This document shows positions 7,503 through 16,642 of a stretch of DNA of 64,000 nucleotides, in pieces (the first letter of the stretch is position 1; every line of letters begins with the position of its first letter). The translations under genes and the position numbers were made by a program. The notes below the pieces were generated by a model. The model was given only the letters and a program-made list of their open reading frames with translations, ran no database searches and was not told the origin of the DNA. Source of the stretch: JAZGGS01 sp963714405 (lineage in GTDB: Bacteria > Bacteroidota > Ignavibacteria > Ignavibacteriales > Ignavibacteriaceae); assembly GCA_963714405.1 (NCBI GenBank), contig CAVQOH010000002.1:1116001-1180000 (forward strand). The letters are read 5' to 3'.

Positions 7503-8519
7503 ATGACAAAACTTTATCTATCCAAACACAAAAACGGTTACTATTACATTTACTATAATGATGATAATGGTAAACGACAGAGCATAACAACTAAAACAAA
7601 AATTAAAACAGAAGCCCATAAAGTTTTATCTAACTTCGATGAACTCATTAAGATAAAAAATGCTGTCGATCCGAAACAATTAACCCTCAAACAATTCCGT
7701 TGGAAATTTCTTAAGCATTCAGAAAGCTATCACTCCTGGAAAACTACTCTGGACTACAAAAGCACTTTCAATGAAATGGAAGAATATTTTAGAAATATTT
7801 TGCTAACTGAATTTACTCAGCGCAGTATTGAAGAGTTCATTCAAATGAAAATTCGAAAGAGATCTTTACATACTGGTAGAAGACATTTAATTAACATAAA
7901 AGCGATGTTCAGCAAGGCGGTAGCTTATGGTTATCTTGAAACGAATCCCGCGAAGAACATTAAAAGAATTAAACCACCAGAAAGATTGCCATTGTTCTTT
8001 ACAAGAGTAGAGTTTGTCGAACTACTGAAGGTAATTGATAATAAAGATTGGAAAGATCTTGTCGAATTTGCAGTAAACACTGGCTTGAGACAAATGGAAA
8101 TTCTTAATCTGCACAAGAGACAGTTTAATAAACAAGATAGATTGATTATTCTGGATAATCATTATCATACTACTAAGTCGAGGAAGATCCGGAATATGCC
8201 ATTGAATAATAGAGCCTTTGAGATTGTTGCAAGACGTGTTGAGCAGGAAAAGGGCGAACTGATCTTCACATTGAATGGAGAAAGAATTTTACAGGACAAT
8301 CTGCAAGATAAATTTCGGAAATATGTTGAAGCCGCTGAGTTAAATTCCAAACTAACATTTCATTGTCTGAGACATACATTCGCATCCTGGCTTGTGCAAA
8401 AGGGAGTTTCAATTTATGAAGTTAGTAAGCTGCTTGGTCACGCCGATATAAAAACTACTCAGATCTATGCACACTTGAGAAGTGATGACCTGCGGAATGC
8501 TGTTGATCGATTAGAATAG
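7503..8519 (+). CDS. Tyrosine recombinase / integrase, phage or island type
   Basis: A 338-residue integrase with an N-terminal AP2-like arm-binding region (YYIYYNDDNGKRQSI), a SAM-like core-binding domain (about 55-155) and the catalytic domain. All main catalytic residues are visible: R196 (TGLRQMEIL), H287-x-x-R290 (FHCLRHTFA), H313 (LLGHADI) and Y322 (TTQIYAHLR). It is read away from the tRNA-fMet gene and is preceded by AGGAGG at 7493-7498. The location next to a tRNA is the usual place for an integrative element. It appears intact and could be active. Confidence 0.9.
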   Translation: MTKLYLSKHKNGYYYIYYNDDNGKRQSITTKTKIKTEAHKVLSNFDELIKIKNAVDPKQLTLKQFRWKFLKHSESYHSWKTTLDYKSTFNEMEEYFRNILLTEFTQRSIEEFIQMKIRKRSLHTGRRHLINIKAMFSKAVAYGYLETNPAKNIKRIKPPERLPLFFTRVEFVELLKVIDNKDWKDLVEFAVNTGLRQMEILNLHKRQFNKQDRLIILDNHYHTTKSRKIRNMPLNNRAFEIVARRVEQEKGELIFTLNGERILQDNLQDKFRKYVEAAELNSKLTFHCLRHTFASWLVQKGVSIYEVSKLLGHADIKTTQIYAHLRSDDLRNAVDRLE

Positions 8520-8536
8520 GGGAGATTTCTCTCCCC
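8519..8536. terminator. Hairpin between convergent genes
   Basis: GGGGAGA / TCTCCCC with a TTTC loop lies between the integrase stop and the stop of the convergent peptidase gene. The T-run on either side is weak, so it is a possible bidirectional terminator. Confidence 0.5.
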
Positions 8537-8541
8537 GTAGT

Positions 8542-10665
8542 TTATTTAAGAAGGATCATTTTCTTGGTGTCGATGAATGCGCCCGCCTGTATATGATACA
8601 AATACATCCCGCTTGCTAAATTATTTGCATCAAAATTAACTGTATATACGCCTTGTTCTTTTTCTTCATTAATTAATAATGCTAGTTCGTTTCCAAGTAT
8701 GTCATATACTTTTAATGTGACATTGTTTCTTTGTGGAACTGAGTATTGGATTGTTGTCGCGAAGTTGAATGGGTTGGGATAGTTTTGAAATATAGCATAT
8801 TCAGAGGGAATATCCGGTTCATTGTCTACACTAACAAGGATTTCATTAGCTAAGAAATATATTAAAACTGCTGCAGTCTTTGTAACATTTGTTAAATAAT
8901 CATAATTCAATGAATTCCAGGTATCTGTTATCTTATGATAATTTGGATTGACTAGTCCTCCAAGTCTGCCCTCAAAAAAACCAAATACCGGAAACCCATT
9001 ATAATAAAATCCACCAAGGTTTGGGACAGTAACACCCAATTGTCTGTTCAGAGCAATCGGTATCTGTAAAACTTGTAGTTTATCTTCTAAGCTATAGAAA
9101 ATGTCATTGGTTGAGGAGTCTTGTAAGTAACACATACTAAGTAAATTCGGGAAAATGCTATCATAGCCAACCATATCAAAATCGATACACAATTTAATCG
9201 TATCGGATAATGATAGAATATTGTCTGCAACAAGCCCAGCACCAATACCAGCTACCTCCTCATCAGGAATTGCAATGAATTTTAGTGTATAAGGAATAGG
9301 ATGATCCTTGAAAAACCTTGCAAGTTCAAATAAAACAGCAACACCACTTGCATCATCATCGGCACCATATGATAAGAAATATTTTCCATCATTATTTAAT
9401 TGATTATCTGAATGAGCTGTGACAATAATTACTTTATCAGGGTGTGTTGTTCCTTGTAACTCGGCAATGGAATATGCATTAAGAGGCATAGTATAATCAA
9501 CCCAGGTACTCCCACCGTCTATTGTAACAACATTAGTATAGTCTTCACCGATTAGTATCCCGTTATTATCATCTTTAAACAAAACATCATTCACAACAGA
9601 AGGAGTATCTATCTCAGATATTAACGACCAGTTTTCTCCACCATTAGAAGAATGATATATTTTGTTTTTATCACCAATAATCCAACCGTTGTTCGTATTA
9701 GTAAAGAATATTCGTTTGGCAGTAGAATCAGTATCAGAATAGGTTATAGTTATTAAATTATCTAAACCTGAATGCGTATAATGAATATAATTACTGTCAC
9801 CAGTAACCCAAATGTATGAGTCATTATAAGCAAATATAGACGTTATTGGAGTTTCGAAAGAATAATTTACTTCATTCCAAGTCACGCCAAGATTTTCACT
9901 TTTATAAATGATTCCGTTTCCTGTCTGTGCGTCTTTGCCTCCGATAAGGATTAAGTTGTTTCCTGCATAAGTACCTGTCCGTAACTCAGCTTCAGAAATA
10001 ACACTTATTTCAGCCCATAATTCACCTTCATCTGTACTTCTCCAAATCTTTCCCGTCTTATCCAATAATATTAGGTTGTTTTCTACAAGTAGAAAATCAG
10101 TAAGATTGTTTAATCCAGTATTAATTTTAGACCAGGTTAAACCGTTATCAGTAGTCTTTATAAAATAACCATTTTTCCCTGCTGCGAATATTTTTGAATC
10201 ACTGGTCGTCTCAATCCAGTCCAATCTGTTTATATTGGGTAATGCAGATGCGGTAAGCGATATAATTGCAGACTGAAAATCATCAGTAATGAAAATCTCG
10301 CCCCAATCCGTACAAAGAAACAGAGGAAACTGATCACCATTGGAAAAAGCAATATCAGTAAATTCAACATTCACACCGCCTAGCGACTCTCCGTGAAAAT
10401 GGTTTATTGTAGAATTAAGTCCAGTTCTTTTCATTTTCTCGGATATAAATTCTGTTGCTAGTCTGTTATATGATGTCAGATAGTAACGTGTTTTAATAGT
10501 ATCCACGTTTTCATTCACAAATACCGGTTCTACACCAGTCAATTCTTTGACTGAAGAAATAAGAGAATCTGTTGATATACTATTAAAAATCGAATCGATT
10601 TGAGGGAAAAATGAAGGGGAGAAAAAAAATAGACAAAAAAATATAGAGAGATTGATTTTTGACAT
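8542..10665 (-). CDS. Secreted M28 metallopeptidase with inserted YCF48-like propeller and T9SS signal
   Basis: A 707-residue exported protein. A signal peptide (1-22) is followed by an N-terminal M28-like segment (about 30-90). Then come BNR/YCF48-type propeller repeats (about 115-395, e.g. KTTDNGLTWSK, SSNGGENWSLI). The M28 catalytic part follows with H418 (TAHSDN), D437 (GADDDAS), E469/E470 (PDEEVAG), D497 (IDFDMVGYD) and H577 (NPNYHKITDTW), a complete two-zinc set. The last 80 residues are a T9SS type A sorting domain (NYPNPFNFATTI ... GMYLYHIQAG ... KKMILLK). The propeller thus interrupts the peptidase rather than preceding it. It probably digests peptides at the cell surface or outside. 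Confidence 0.85.
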   Translation of the reverse strand: MSKINLSIFFCLFFFSPSFFPQIDSIFNSISTDSLISSVKELTGVEPVFVNENVDTIKTRYYLTSYNRLATEFISEKMKRTGLNSTINHFHGESLGGVNVEFTDIAFSNGDQFPLFLCTDWGEIFITDDFQSAIISLTASALPNINRLDWIETTSDSKIFAAGKNGYFIKTTDNGLTWSKINTGLNNLTDFLLVENNLILLDKTGKIWRSTDEGELWAEISVISEAELRTGTYAGNNLILIGGKDAQTGNGIIYKSENLGVTWNEVNYSFETPITSIFAYNDSYIWVTGDSNYIHYTHSGLDNLITITYSDTDSTAKRIFFTNTNNGWIIGDKNKIYHSSNGGENWSLISEIDTPSVVNDVLFKDDNNGILIGEDYTNVVTIDGGSTWVDYTMPLNAYSIAELQGTTHPDKVIIVTAHSDNQLNNDGKYFLSYGADDDASGVAVLFELARFFKDHPIPYTLKFIAIPDEEVAGIGAGLVADNILSLSDTIKLCIDFDMVGYDSIFPNLLSMCYLQDSSTNDIFYSLEDKLQVLQIPIALNRQLGVTVPNLGGFYYNGFPVFGFFEGRLGGLVNPNYHKITDTWNSLNYDYLTNVTKTAAVLIYFLANEILVSVDNEPDIPSEYAIFQNYPNPFNFATTIQYSVPQRNNVTLKVYDILGNELALLINEEKEQGVYTVNFDANNLASGMYLYHIQAGAFIDTKKMILLK

Positions 10666-10783
10666 AATCGAAAGATCTCATAAATAGAAATAGTATTGCA
10701 AATAAAGTAAAAATAATTATCTATATATTCAAAATATATATTGAGATAAATTATTTATTTTATAACAATTGTTAAGCAATAAA

Positions 10784-10794
10784 TGACCTGCCCC
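10784..10794 (+). repeat. Left inverted repeat of the IS3 element
   Basis: TGACCTGCCCC, the exact reverse complement of 12001-12011; it begins with TG as usual for IS3 ends. Confidence 0.9.
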
Positions 10795-10841
10795 CCAAAA
10801 AGAGATCCAATTGTTAAATTAGGATCAAAGGAGAAAAAGAT

Positions 10842-11120
10842 ATGGGTAAAAAGAGATTTACGGGCGAGCAGATCATCAGTAAACTTCGGGAAGCAGAGGT
10901 TTTACAGTCGAGTGGTCTAAGCATAACAGAGATATGCCGTCAGCTTGGGATAAAGGATCAGACCTATTACAAGTGGCGAAAAGAGTATGGAGGAATGCGG
11001 GTAGATCAGGCAAAGAGACTCAAGGAGATAGAGCAAGAAAACAGTAGACTAAAGAAACTGGTAGCTGATCTGTCACTGGATAATGCAATACTAAAGGAGA
11101 CAGTCCGGGGAAACTACTGA
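10842..11120 (+). CDS. IS3-family transposase OrfA (helix-turn-helix)
   Basis: A 92-residue OrfA with an N-terminal helix-turn-helix (ITEICRQLGIKDQTYYKWRKEY) and a C-terminal leucine-zipper-like helix (IEQENSRLKKLVADLSLDNA). GGAG at 10830-10833 provides the ribosome binding site. It ends at TGA 11118-11120, just after a slippery heptamer, so part of the ribosomes should move to the -1 frame and make OrfAB, the active transposase. OrfA alone usually binds the ends and modulates transposition. Confidence 0.92.
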   Translation: MGKKRFTGEQIISKLREAEVLQSSGLSITEICRQLGIKDQTYYKWRKEYGGMRVDQAKRLKEIEQENSRLKKLVADLSLDNAILKETVRGNY

Positions 11121-11142
11121 GCCCGGAGAAGAAGCGCCGGGC
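11108..11142 (+). promoter_or_regulatory. Programmed -1 frameshift signal of the IS3 element
   Basis: The heptamer G GGA AAC at 11108-11114 is in the correct phase of orfA for a -1 slip. It is followed after 6 bases by a hairpin GCCCGG (11121-11126) / CCGGGC (11137-11142). After slipping, the reading continues GGG AAA CTA CTG and stays open into orfB. Confidence 0.8.
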
Positions 11143-11155
11143 AGTTGAGGGAGTA

Positions 11156-11962
11156 GTGGAAAAGCTGAAAGTATCAGAAAGAAGAGTATGTCAAGTACTT
11201 GGTCAGCCAAGATCAACACAGAGAAGGAAAGTCAAGACAAGAGATGATGAACAGGCATTAAGGGAAGAGATAGTAAGGTTAGCCTGTGATTATGGTCGTT
11301 ATGGTTATAGAAGAATAACAGCATTGCTGAGGGATCAGGGATGGAAAGTAAATCATAAACGAGTTGAGAGGATATGGAGACAAGAAGGACTAAAGGTGCC
11401 ACAGAAGCAGCCAAAGAGAAGAAGGTTGTGGTTAAATGATGGTTCTTGTATAAGATTAAGACCACTGTATCCAAATCACGTATGGAGCTACGATTTTGTG
11501 GCAGACAGAACAAGTGATGGAAGACCGATAAGAATGCTGACAATCATAGATGAGTATACAAGAGAATGTTTAAGCATACATACTCAGAGACAAATAAAAG
11601 CACCAGAGGTTCTTTATAAACTTTCAGAATTATTTATTACAAAAGGAATCCCGGATCATATACGCTCAGATAACGGATCAGAGTTCACTGCAAAGTCAGT
11701 AAGAGGATGGTTAGAAAGATTGGGAGTAAAAACATTATTTATAGAACCAGGAAGTCCCTGGGAGAACGGTTACATAGAATCATTTAATGGAAAATTAAGG
11801 GATGAGCTATTGAACGGAGAAATATTTGATAATATTTTAGAAGCAAGAGTAATTACAGAACAATGGAGAGAACATTACAATAAAATCAGACCGCATAGTT
11901 CGTTAAATTTTCGACCTCCGGTACCGGAGGTAATGATCCCTCATCAATATGCCAGTGCTTGA
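11156..11962 (+). CDS. IS3-family transposase OrfB (DDE integrase core)
   Basis: A 268-residue OrfB with the HTH_21 region (about 30-85) and the retroviral-type integrase core. The catalytic triad is visible as D113 (WSYDFVADR), D172 (RSDNGSEF) and E208 (NGYIESFNG), giving the D-35-E spacing of IS3 elements. The annotated start is a GTG at 11156, but the -1 frame is open from the slippery site at 11108, so the active product should be an OrfA-OrfB fusion. It is intact, with no stop or frameshift beyond the programmed one. Confidence 0.92.
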   Translation: MEKLKVSERRVCQVLGQPRSTQRRKVKTRDDEQALREEIVRLACDYGRYGYRRITALLRDQGWKVNHKRVERIWRQEGLKVPQKQPKRRRLWLNDGSCIRLRPLYPNHVWSYDFVADRTSDGRPIRMLTIIDEYTRECLSIHTQRQIKAPEVLYKLSELFITKGIPDHIRSDNGSEFTAKSVRGWLERLGVKTLFIEPGSPWENGYIESFNGKLRDELLNGEIFDNILEARVITEQWREHYNKIRPHSSLNFRPPVPEVMIPHQYASA

Positions 11963-11994
11963 TGATGGATTTACTAACTTATGCATTGGTACCA

Positions 11995-12447
11995 TTATAT
12001 GGGGCAGGTCAGCCTTTTATCAGTTGTAATATTAAAGTTTTTTAATTTTGAATGAAATTTTATTTGAGAGGATTGAGAATAAACAGTTTTTATATCTTCT
12101 ATTATTTTTATTGAGTAGTTAATTAAATCAATTTTTTGGTATTTGGGTTTAATCGGGTTTATCTGTGAGCGACAATAAATATTTACATTATCGAGTAACT
12201 GGGATAAATTTGATACAGACTCATAAACAATCTGATAATGTGCGTTTTTTTCGTCTCCAGATAAGCGATCATTAAATGATTCTAAAATTTCGATTGAAGA
12301 TTGAATGGTAGTTAATGGTGATCTGAATTCGTGCGAAACCTTTGATACGAATGATAATGTTAACGTATTAATTTCATTTTGATTCTCTGAACTATTTGAT
12401 GAGTTACTTGTAATATTTTTTTTACACGCAATTACTTCTGTTGCCAT
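11995..12447 (-). pseudogene. Histidine kinase fragment cut by the IS element
   Basis: A 150-codon frame on the minus strand holding a HisKA dimerisation/phosphoacceptor domain (FVSKVSHEFRSPLTTIQSS, His about residue 39). The ATP-binding HATPase domain is missing: the frame runs into the IS right end and stops after a few codons read from the inverted repeat (LTCPI). The other half is not found on the left side of the IS, where only about 120 bases separate the element from the peptidase gene. There is also no sensor domain before the HisKA region, so the fragment is probably non-functional. Confidence 0.8.
12001..12011 (-). repeat. Right inverted repeat of the IS3 element
   Basis: GGGGCAGGTCA, the exact reverse complement of the left end. 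Its bases also supply the last codons of the truncated histidine-kinase frame. Confidence 0.9.
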
Positions 12448-12856
12448 ATTTACACTATTCTTATCATTTTATTTGATGATGGTAAACTATTATTATTTCT
12501 GAAGTAACACCCTCGTTGTGGCAAAATATATACCAAATATGGTTTTTTGAAGAGTTTAGAATATTGCCTGTATTCAAATAATTCGTAGATAATTGTATCG
12601 ATTTTGAAGATTATCTTGCAGCTTTAAGTAAATTCTTACCATTGTTCGATAATTATTTCCAGCATCTGGAGACTTTTGTAAAATTTGGGTTGAGGACATA
12701 AATAAATTTGAACTGCGACAAACACATAATGATTGCAATATTGATTGTTTATAAACATTCAGACTAAATTATTGTTGTGTACTTATTAACATTTTGAATT
12801 CCGGTATAATATTGGATTGATTACGATTTATTCTCTAAAACAAATTTGTTGTAACT
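12448..12856. other. Intergenic region, 409 bp, possible gene remnant
   Basis: No full gene was seen. A start-less frame at 12582-12701 reads like protein (FEDYLAALSKFLPLFDNYFQ) and ends in TAA; it may be a relic. The remainder is AT-rich with no clear hairpin. Confidence 0.4.
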
Positions 12857-14548
12857 ATGTCTTATCTTCATCGTAAAAAGATATTGAGGAAAATCTATCA
12901 ACTTATGGTACGTATTGCTATTCTGCTTTCACTTTTCTTATGTCTGGCAAGTTGTGATGGACAAAAAAGTGCAAATAATAATAGAATTATTGTTGGAATT
13001 CAGTCTGATATTCAAACATTAAATCCAATGTTTGCCTACAATGTTATTGAAGGACATTTAACAGATTTATTATATTTAAAACCAGCCATAGAAATTTGGA
13101 ATGATTCATTAGGTAAAATTGAATTTGAACCAATGCTAGCAGAGAAATGGCAATGGAACAATAATTCATCATCAATTACCCTTTTTCTAAGGGATAGTAT
13201 CTTCTGGTCAGATGGCAAACCAATTACAGCTGAAGATATTATTTACACTTTTGAAACTTATTCTGATCCAAAATTTGACAGTAGATTTTTAGGACAGTTC
13301 TATAATTTTAGTACTATAGATGGGTTACAAATTGACAGCGATAAAACCTTTGAGGTTATTTCACCACAAATTCTTACAATTAACTTTCTGGATGAAGCTA
13401 CGGCAACATTATTAGATATCAATTTAGAGATTATCCCTAAACATATCTGGTCAAAGTATACGCCGGATGAAATTTCTGCCGCACCAGAAAATTTTCAACC
13501 CATTACGAGCGGGCCGTTTAAACTCAGGCAATGGAATCGTTCTTCAACAATCAGCTTAGTTATTGATAGCTCCTCATTTTTATTTAATTCCAATAATATT
13601 AGTGGTATAATATTCAAGGTAATACCTGATTATATATCGAGAATTAATCAGATTAAAACAGGAGAAATAGATTTAATTGAAAGTGTAAAGAGTGAAGATA
13701 TTACTGAACTTAGTAATTATAATGAACTGAAAACAATATCATTAAGGGGAAGGGAATATGATTATATAGGCTGGAATCATATTGATCCACAAGCATTCCA
13801 GCAAAATAGGATAGTCCCAAATAAATTTTTCTCATCCCCGCAAATTAGAAAAGCATTAACTTATGCAATTGATCGAAAAGATATTGTTGATTCCTATTTA
13901 TCAGGTTATGCTGAAGTGAGTAAAGGTCCTGTATCACCAATGTTCAAAGTTTATTTTGATGATTCCTTACCATTAGATGAATATGATCCGGGCAAAGCAA
14001 GGGAAATACTTAAGCAAAATGGTTGGCTTGATAAAAATAGTGATGGTATTATAGAAAAAGGTGATACGGAGTTTAGAATTGAAGTATACACTAACTCGGG
14101 TAATCCAAGACGTGAATATGTTGCCAATATTTTAAAAAATAATCTTAACGCAATAGGAATTGGGGTAGATATTCAAATATTTGAATCCGGGGTTTTTATC
14201 GAAAGATTAATGAAAAGAGACTATGATGCATGGATATCAGGCTGGACAGTTCCCATACCAATTGATTTATATCCATTTTGGATTTCAGATATAGAAACCG
14301 GAACATTTAACTTTTCCACATATCAGAACAGAGAGAAAGATATGATTCTAGATAGTCTTAACTTAAGGTTGCCGGAATCAAAAATAATTGAACTTTACAG
14401 GAGACTGCAACGTATTTTTTATAATGAAGAACCGGTTACATTTTTATACTGGTTTGATAATATTATCGTCTATAATAAAAGGATATCCAAAATTAAAATA
14501 TCCCACCTGGGGCTGGTAAAGAACGCCTGGGAGTGGAGAGTTAATTAG
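12857..14548 (+). CDS. Peptide/nickel-type ABC transporter substrate-binding lipoprotein (SBP family 5)
   Basis: A 563-residue family 5 extracellular solute-binding protein. A hydrophobic signal segment leads to a lipobox LASC, so the mature protein is probably a lipoprotein. Typical family landmarks follow: FRPMLAEKW-like text (FEPMLAEKWQW), LRDSIFWSDGKPITAEDIIYT, and RKALTYAIDRKDIV. It would bind oligopeptides or a similar ligand. No permease or ATPase genes lie next to it, so it either works with a transporter elsewhere or acts as a sensor partner of the convergent histidine kinase at 14571-16052. A Met 16 codons downstream (12905) is an alternative start and fits the signal peptide better. 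Confidence 0.85.
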   Translation: MSYLHRKKILRKIYQLMVRIAILLSLFLCLASCDGQKSANNNRIIVGIQSDIQTLNPMFAYNVIEGHLTDLLYLKPAIEIWNDSLGKIEFEPMLAEKWQWNNNSSSITLFLRDSIFWSDGKPITAEDIIYTFETYSDPKFDSRFLGQFYNFSTIDGLQIDSDKTFEVISPQILTINFLDEATATLLDINLEIIPKHIWSKYTPDEISAAPENFQPITSGPFKLRQWNRSSTISLVIDSSSFLFNSNNISGIIFKVIPDYISRINQIKTGEIDLIESVKSEDITELSNYNELKTISLRGREYDYIGWNHIDPQAFQQNRIVPNKFFSSPQIRKALTYAIDRKDIVDSYLSGYAEVSKGPVSPMFKVYFDDSLPLDEYDPGKAREILKQNGWLDKNSDGIIEKGDTEFRIEVYTNSGNPRREYVANILKNNLNAIGIGVDIQIFESGVFIERLMKRDYDAWISGWTVPIPIDLYPFWISDIETGTFNFSTYQNREKDMILDSLNLRLPESKIIELYRRLQRIFYNEEPVTFLYWFDNIIVYNKRISKIKISHLGLVKNAWEWRVN

Positions 14549-14570
14549 TTTACTTGATAAGAATGTTATA

Positions 14571-16052
14571 CTATTCACTTGTTATTAATGTAAAATAGAA
14601 TGTAGAGCCAAAATCTTTTTCACTTTCTACCCAAATTGAACCTCCCTGCATTTCAGCCAGTTCTTTGCAAAGTATTAATCCAAGACCAGTACCTCGCTCT
14701 TTATTAGTTCCTCTTGTAGATTGGCTTATATCAATTCTAAATAAATTGTCTATTATTTCCTTTTCTATTCCAATACCACTATCTGATATCTTTACAGTGG
14801 TGAAATTTACTTCCATTTCTGCACTAACTGTTATCGTGCCATTTGTTGCCGTAAATTTAATTGCGTTTGAAATAAGATTTCTTAAAATTGTTTCAGTCAT
14901 TTTAATATCAGCTAAAACCATGATTTCCGGATGTACTTGTGCGTTAAAACTGATTGACTTATTTCTAAGATTCTGATAGAATAACATTTCCACTTCACTG
15001 ACTAATGCTGCGAGATTAAATTTCGTAGATTCCAGTGGAAATTTACCAGATTGTATTCGTGCCCAATCTAATAAGTTTTCTATGAGAGCATATGTTGATT
15101 TCGAAGTTGCCGATGCTTCTGTAATAATCTCCATTCTTTCTTGCTCATTCAAAGAATCATATGATGTAGATAAGATGTCCATTAGGCCTGATAAACCTGA
15201 AACAGGACTCTTTAAATCGTGAGCGATTATTGAAAAAAACTTGTCTTTCGTTTCGTTACTTTCAATTAATTCAGAATTTATTTTTTTTATTTTTTCTTCA
15301 TTTTCAACTTGACTATGAATGTTTATGCAAGAGCCTATGAATCCAGTAAATTTGTCTTCATCCATAAGCCTGGGAGTGCCTTTCATAAGTATCCATTGAT
15401 ATTCAGCATTTTTATCCTTTAACCTAAACTGATAAGAGAAGGAATTTCTGTTCCTAATTGCATCGGTGTAGTTTTTTAGCAAATTTTCATAATCATCTTG
15501 ATGAACACAATTTAACCAGTTCATACCTAATTCATCCCCCAGATTTTTGCCGGTATAATCTAACCATACCTTATTCACAAAGCTAAAGAATCCTTCAACA
15601 TCAGCAATCCAAATCATAACCGGAGCTGTGTTAGCCATTTTTTCAAATCTACTTTCACTTCTACGTCTTACTTCATCTCCCATTTTCAATGGTGTTAAGT
15701 CAACGATTGCCAATGAACAAAATTTATCCTTAGATTCGGGAAAAGTAACTGATTTACCTATAACCAATGCATCAAAATAATTATTATCAATTCCTTTAAA
15801 TTTTATTTCAGAAATTTGTGGTTGCTGAGAACTAGTTACTTTGTAAAAATATTTTTTAAAATTACTTTGGCTTATTAAATCAATATATTCCAAAAAATTC
15901 TTACTTAAAGTAGATCCTTTTTTCCCACCAATTAAGGATATAGCTGCACTATTCGCATTAAAAATTACCCCAAACTCGTTAATAATAATTACACTGGTTG
16001 GGTATAGATCTACTGTTTCTGATAATACAAGGGCTGACTTTTTCTTTTGCAC
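14571..16052 (-). CDS. PAS-domain sensor histidine kinase
   Basis: A 493-residue kinase without membrane segments. Two PAS domains lie at about 15-120 and 135-255 (SRFEKMANTAPVMIWIADVEG, WLDYTGKNL). HisKA follows with the phospho-acceptor in FFSIIAHDLKSPVSG, then HATPase_c with the N box (NLISNAIKFTA), G1 (ISDSGIGIE) and G2 (RGTGLGLILCKEL). It is complete and probably cytoplasmic. The gene is convergent with the solute-binding protein gene (22 bases between the stops). No response regulator is adjacent, so its partner is unknown. Confidence 0.88.
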   Translation of the reverse strand: MQKKKSALVLSETVDLYPTSVIIINEFGVIFNANSAAISLIGGKKGSTLSKNFLEYIDLISQSNFKKYFYKVTSSQQPQISEIKFKGIDNNYFDALVIGKSVTFPESKDKFCSLAIVDLTPLKMGDEVRRRSESRFEKMANTAPVMIWIADVEGFFSFVNKVWLDYTGKNLGDELGMNWLNCVHQDDYENLLKNYTDAIRNRNSFSYQFRLKDKNAEYQWILMKGTPRLMDEDKFTGFIGSCINIHSQVENEEKIKKINSELIESNETKDKFFSIIAHDLKSPVSGLSGLMDILSTSYDSLNEQERMEIITEASATSKSTYALIENLLDWARIQSGKFPLESTKFNLAALVSEVEMLFYQNLRNKSISFNAQVHPEIMVLADIKMTETILRNLISNAIKFTATNGTITVSAEMEVNFTTVKISDSGIGIEKEIIDNLFRIDISQSTRGTNKERGTGLGLILCKELAEMQGGSIWVESEKDFGSTFYFTLITSE

Positions 16053-16642
16053 TTAATGAAATACTTGCCAATTGTTAAAGTTATTACTAGAAATAATTAG
16101 AGAATAGAAAAAGAATAGATAAAAATTATAATTATTATTTTTATATCAAAATTTACAAACCAGCTATTTGTATAAATGTTTATCTTATTGTTGTTGCGCT
16201 TATTATAGCATTCTAGCGGTAATTACATTTTGATATCATTTTGATTTTGGAAATTATATTTATGCATCCAAAATTATGAAAGTAGTAATGGCAACATTTA
16301 GTTTTTTGGAAAACCAACAAAAAGTAATTAATTATTTTCCATTCAAATCAATTAGCAATATCGAATCTTTTTTAATAGTACCAGTATATTTTGTGTATCA
16401 TTTAATTGCACCGTTCTAATTTTAAAACACAATTTTTTCTTCTCAAATTAAGAAAGGAGTGAATATAAACAATAAATCAAACATTACTTGCTAATTAGCA
16501 AGCGGCACATGTTTTGGCAATAATACTCCACGAATTTGGGGTAAAATTAGGCTAAGACCATATATCGCTTGGTTAGGGAAAGCTAAAGCTTAAAACTATT
16601 TCACTTAATTAATCTTTAGCACTAACTAGTGAAGGGGTCAGC
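16053..16642. other. 590-bp gene-free leader of the lipoprotein cassette
   Basis: No ORF of note. A perfect 16-bp palindrome CTTGCTAATTAGCAAG lies at 16487-16502. Further on, GCTAAAG (16582-16588) can pair with CTTTAGC (16614-16620), just before the AAGGGG ribosome binding site of the first lipoprotein. The stretch 16487-16642 is less AT-rich than its surroundings and may be a structured 5' leader or operator region. No known riboswitch class was recognised. Confidence 0.4.

Larger units (their letters stand above)
10784..12011 (+). mobile_element. IS3-family insertion sequence, apparently complete
   Basis: A 1,228-bp element bounded by perfect 11-bp inverted repeats TGACCTGCCCC (10784-10794) and GGGGCAGGTCA (12001-12011). 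It carries orfA and orfB with a standard frameshift site between them. The bases on each side (AAA before, GCC after) do not form a target-site duplication. The right end abuts a truncated histidine kinase. The lack of a duplication suggests a deletion or recombination after insertion. Confidence 0.9.

Noticed and set aside
12582..12701. Start-less protein-like frame FEDYLAALSKFLPLF
   Set aside because: About 40 codons, no start or ribosome binding site and no recognised family; only noted under the intergenic entry.
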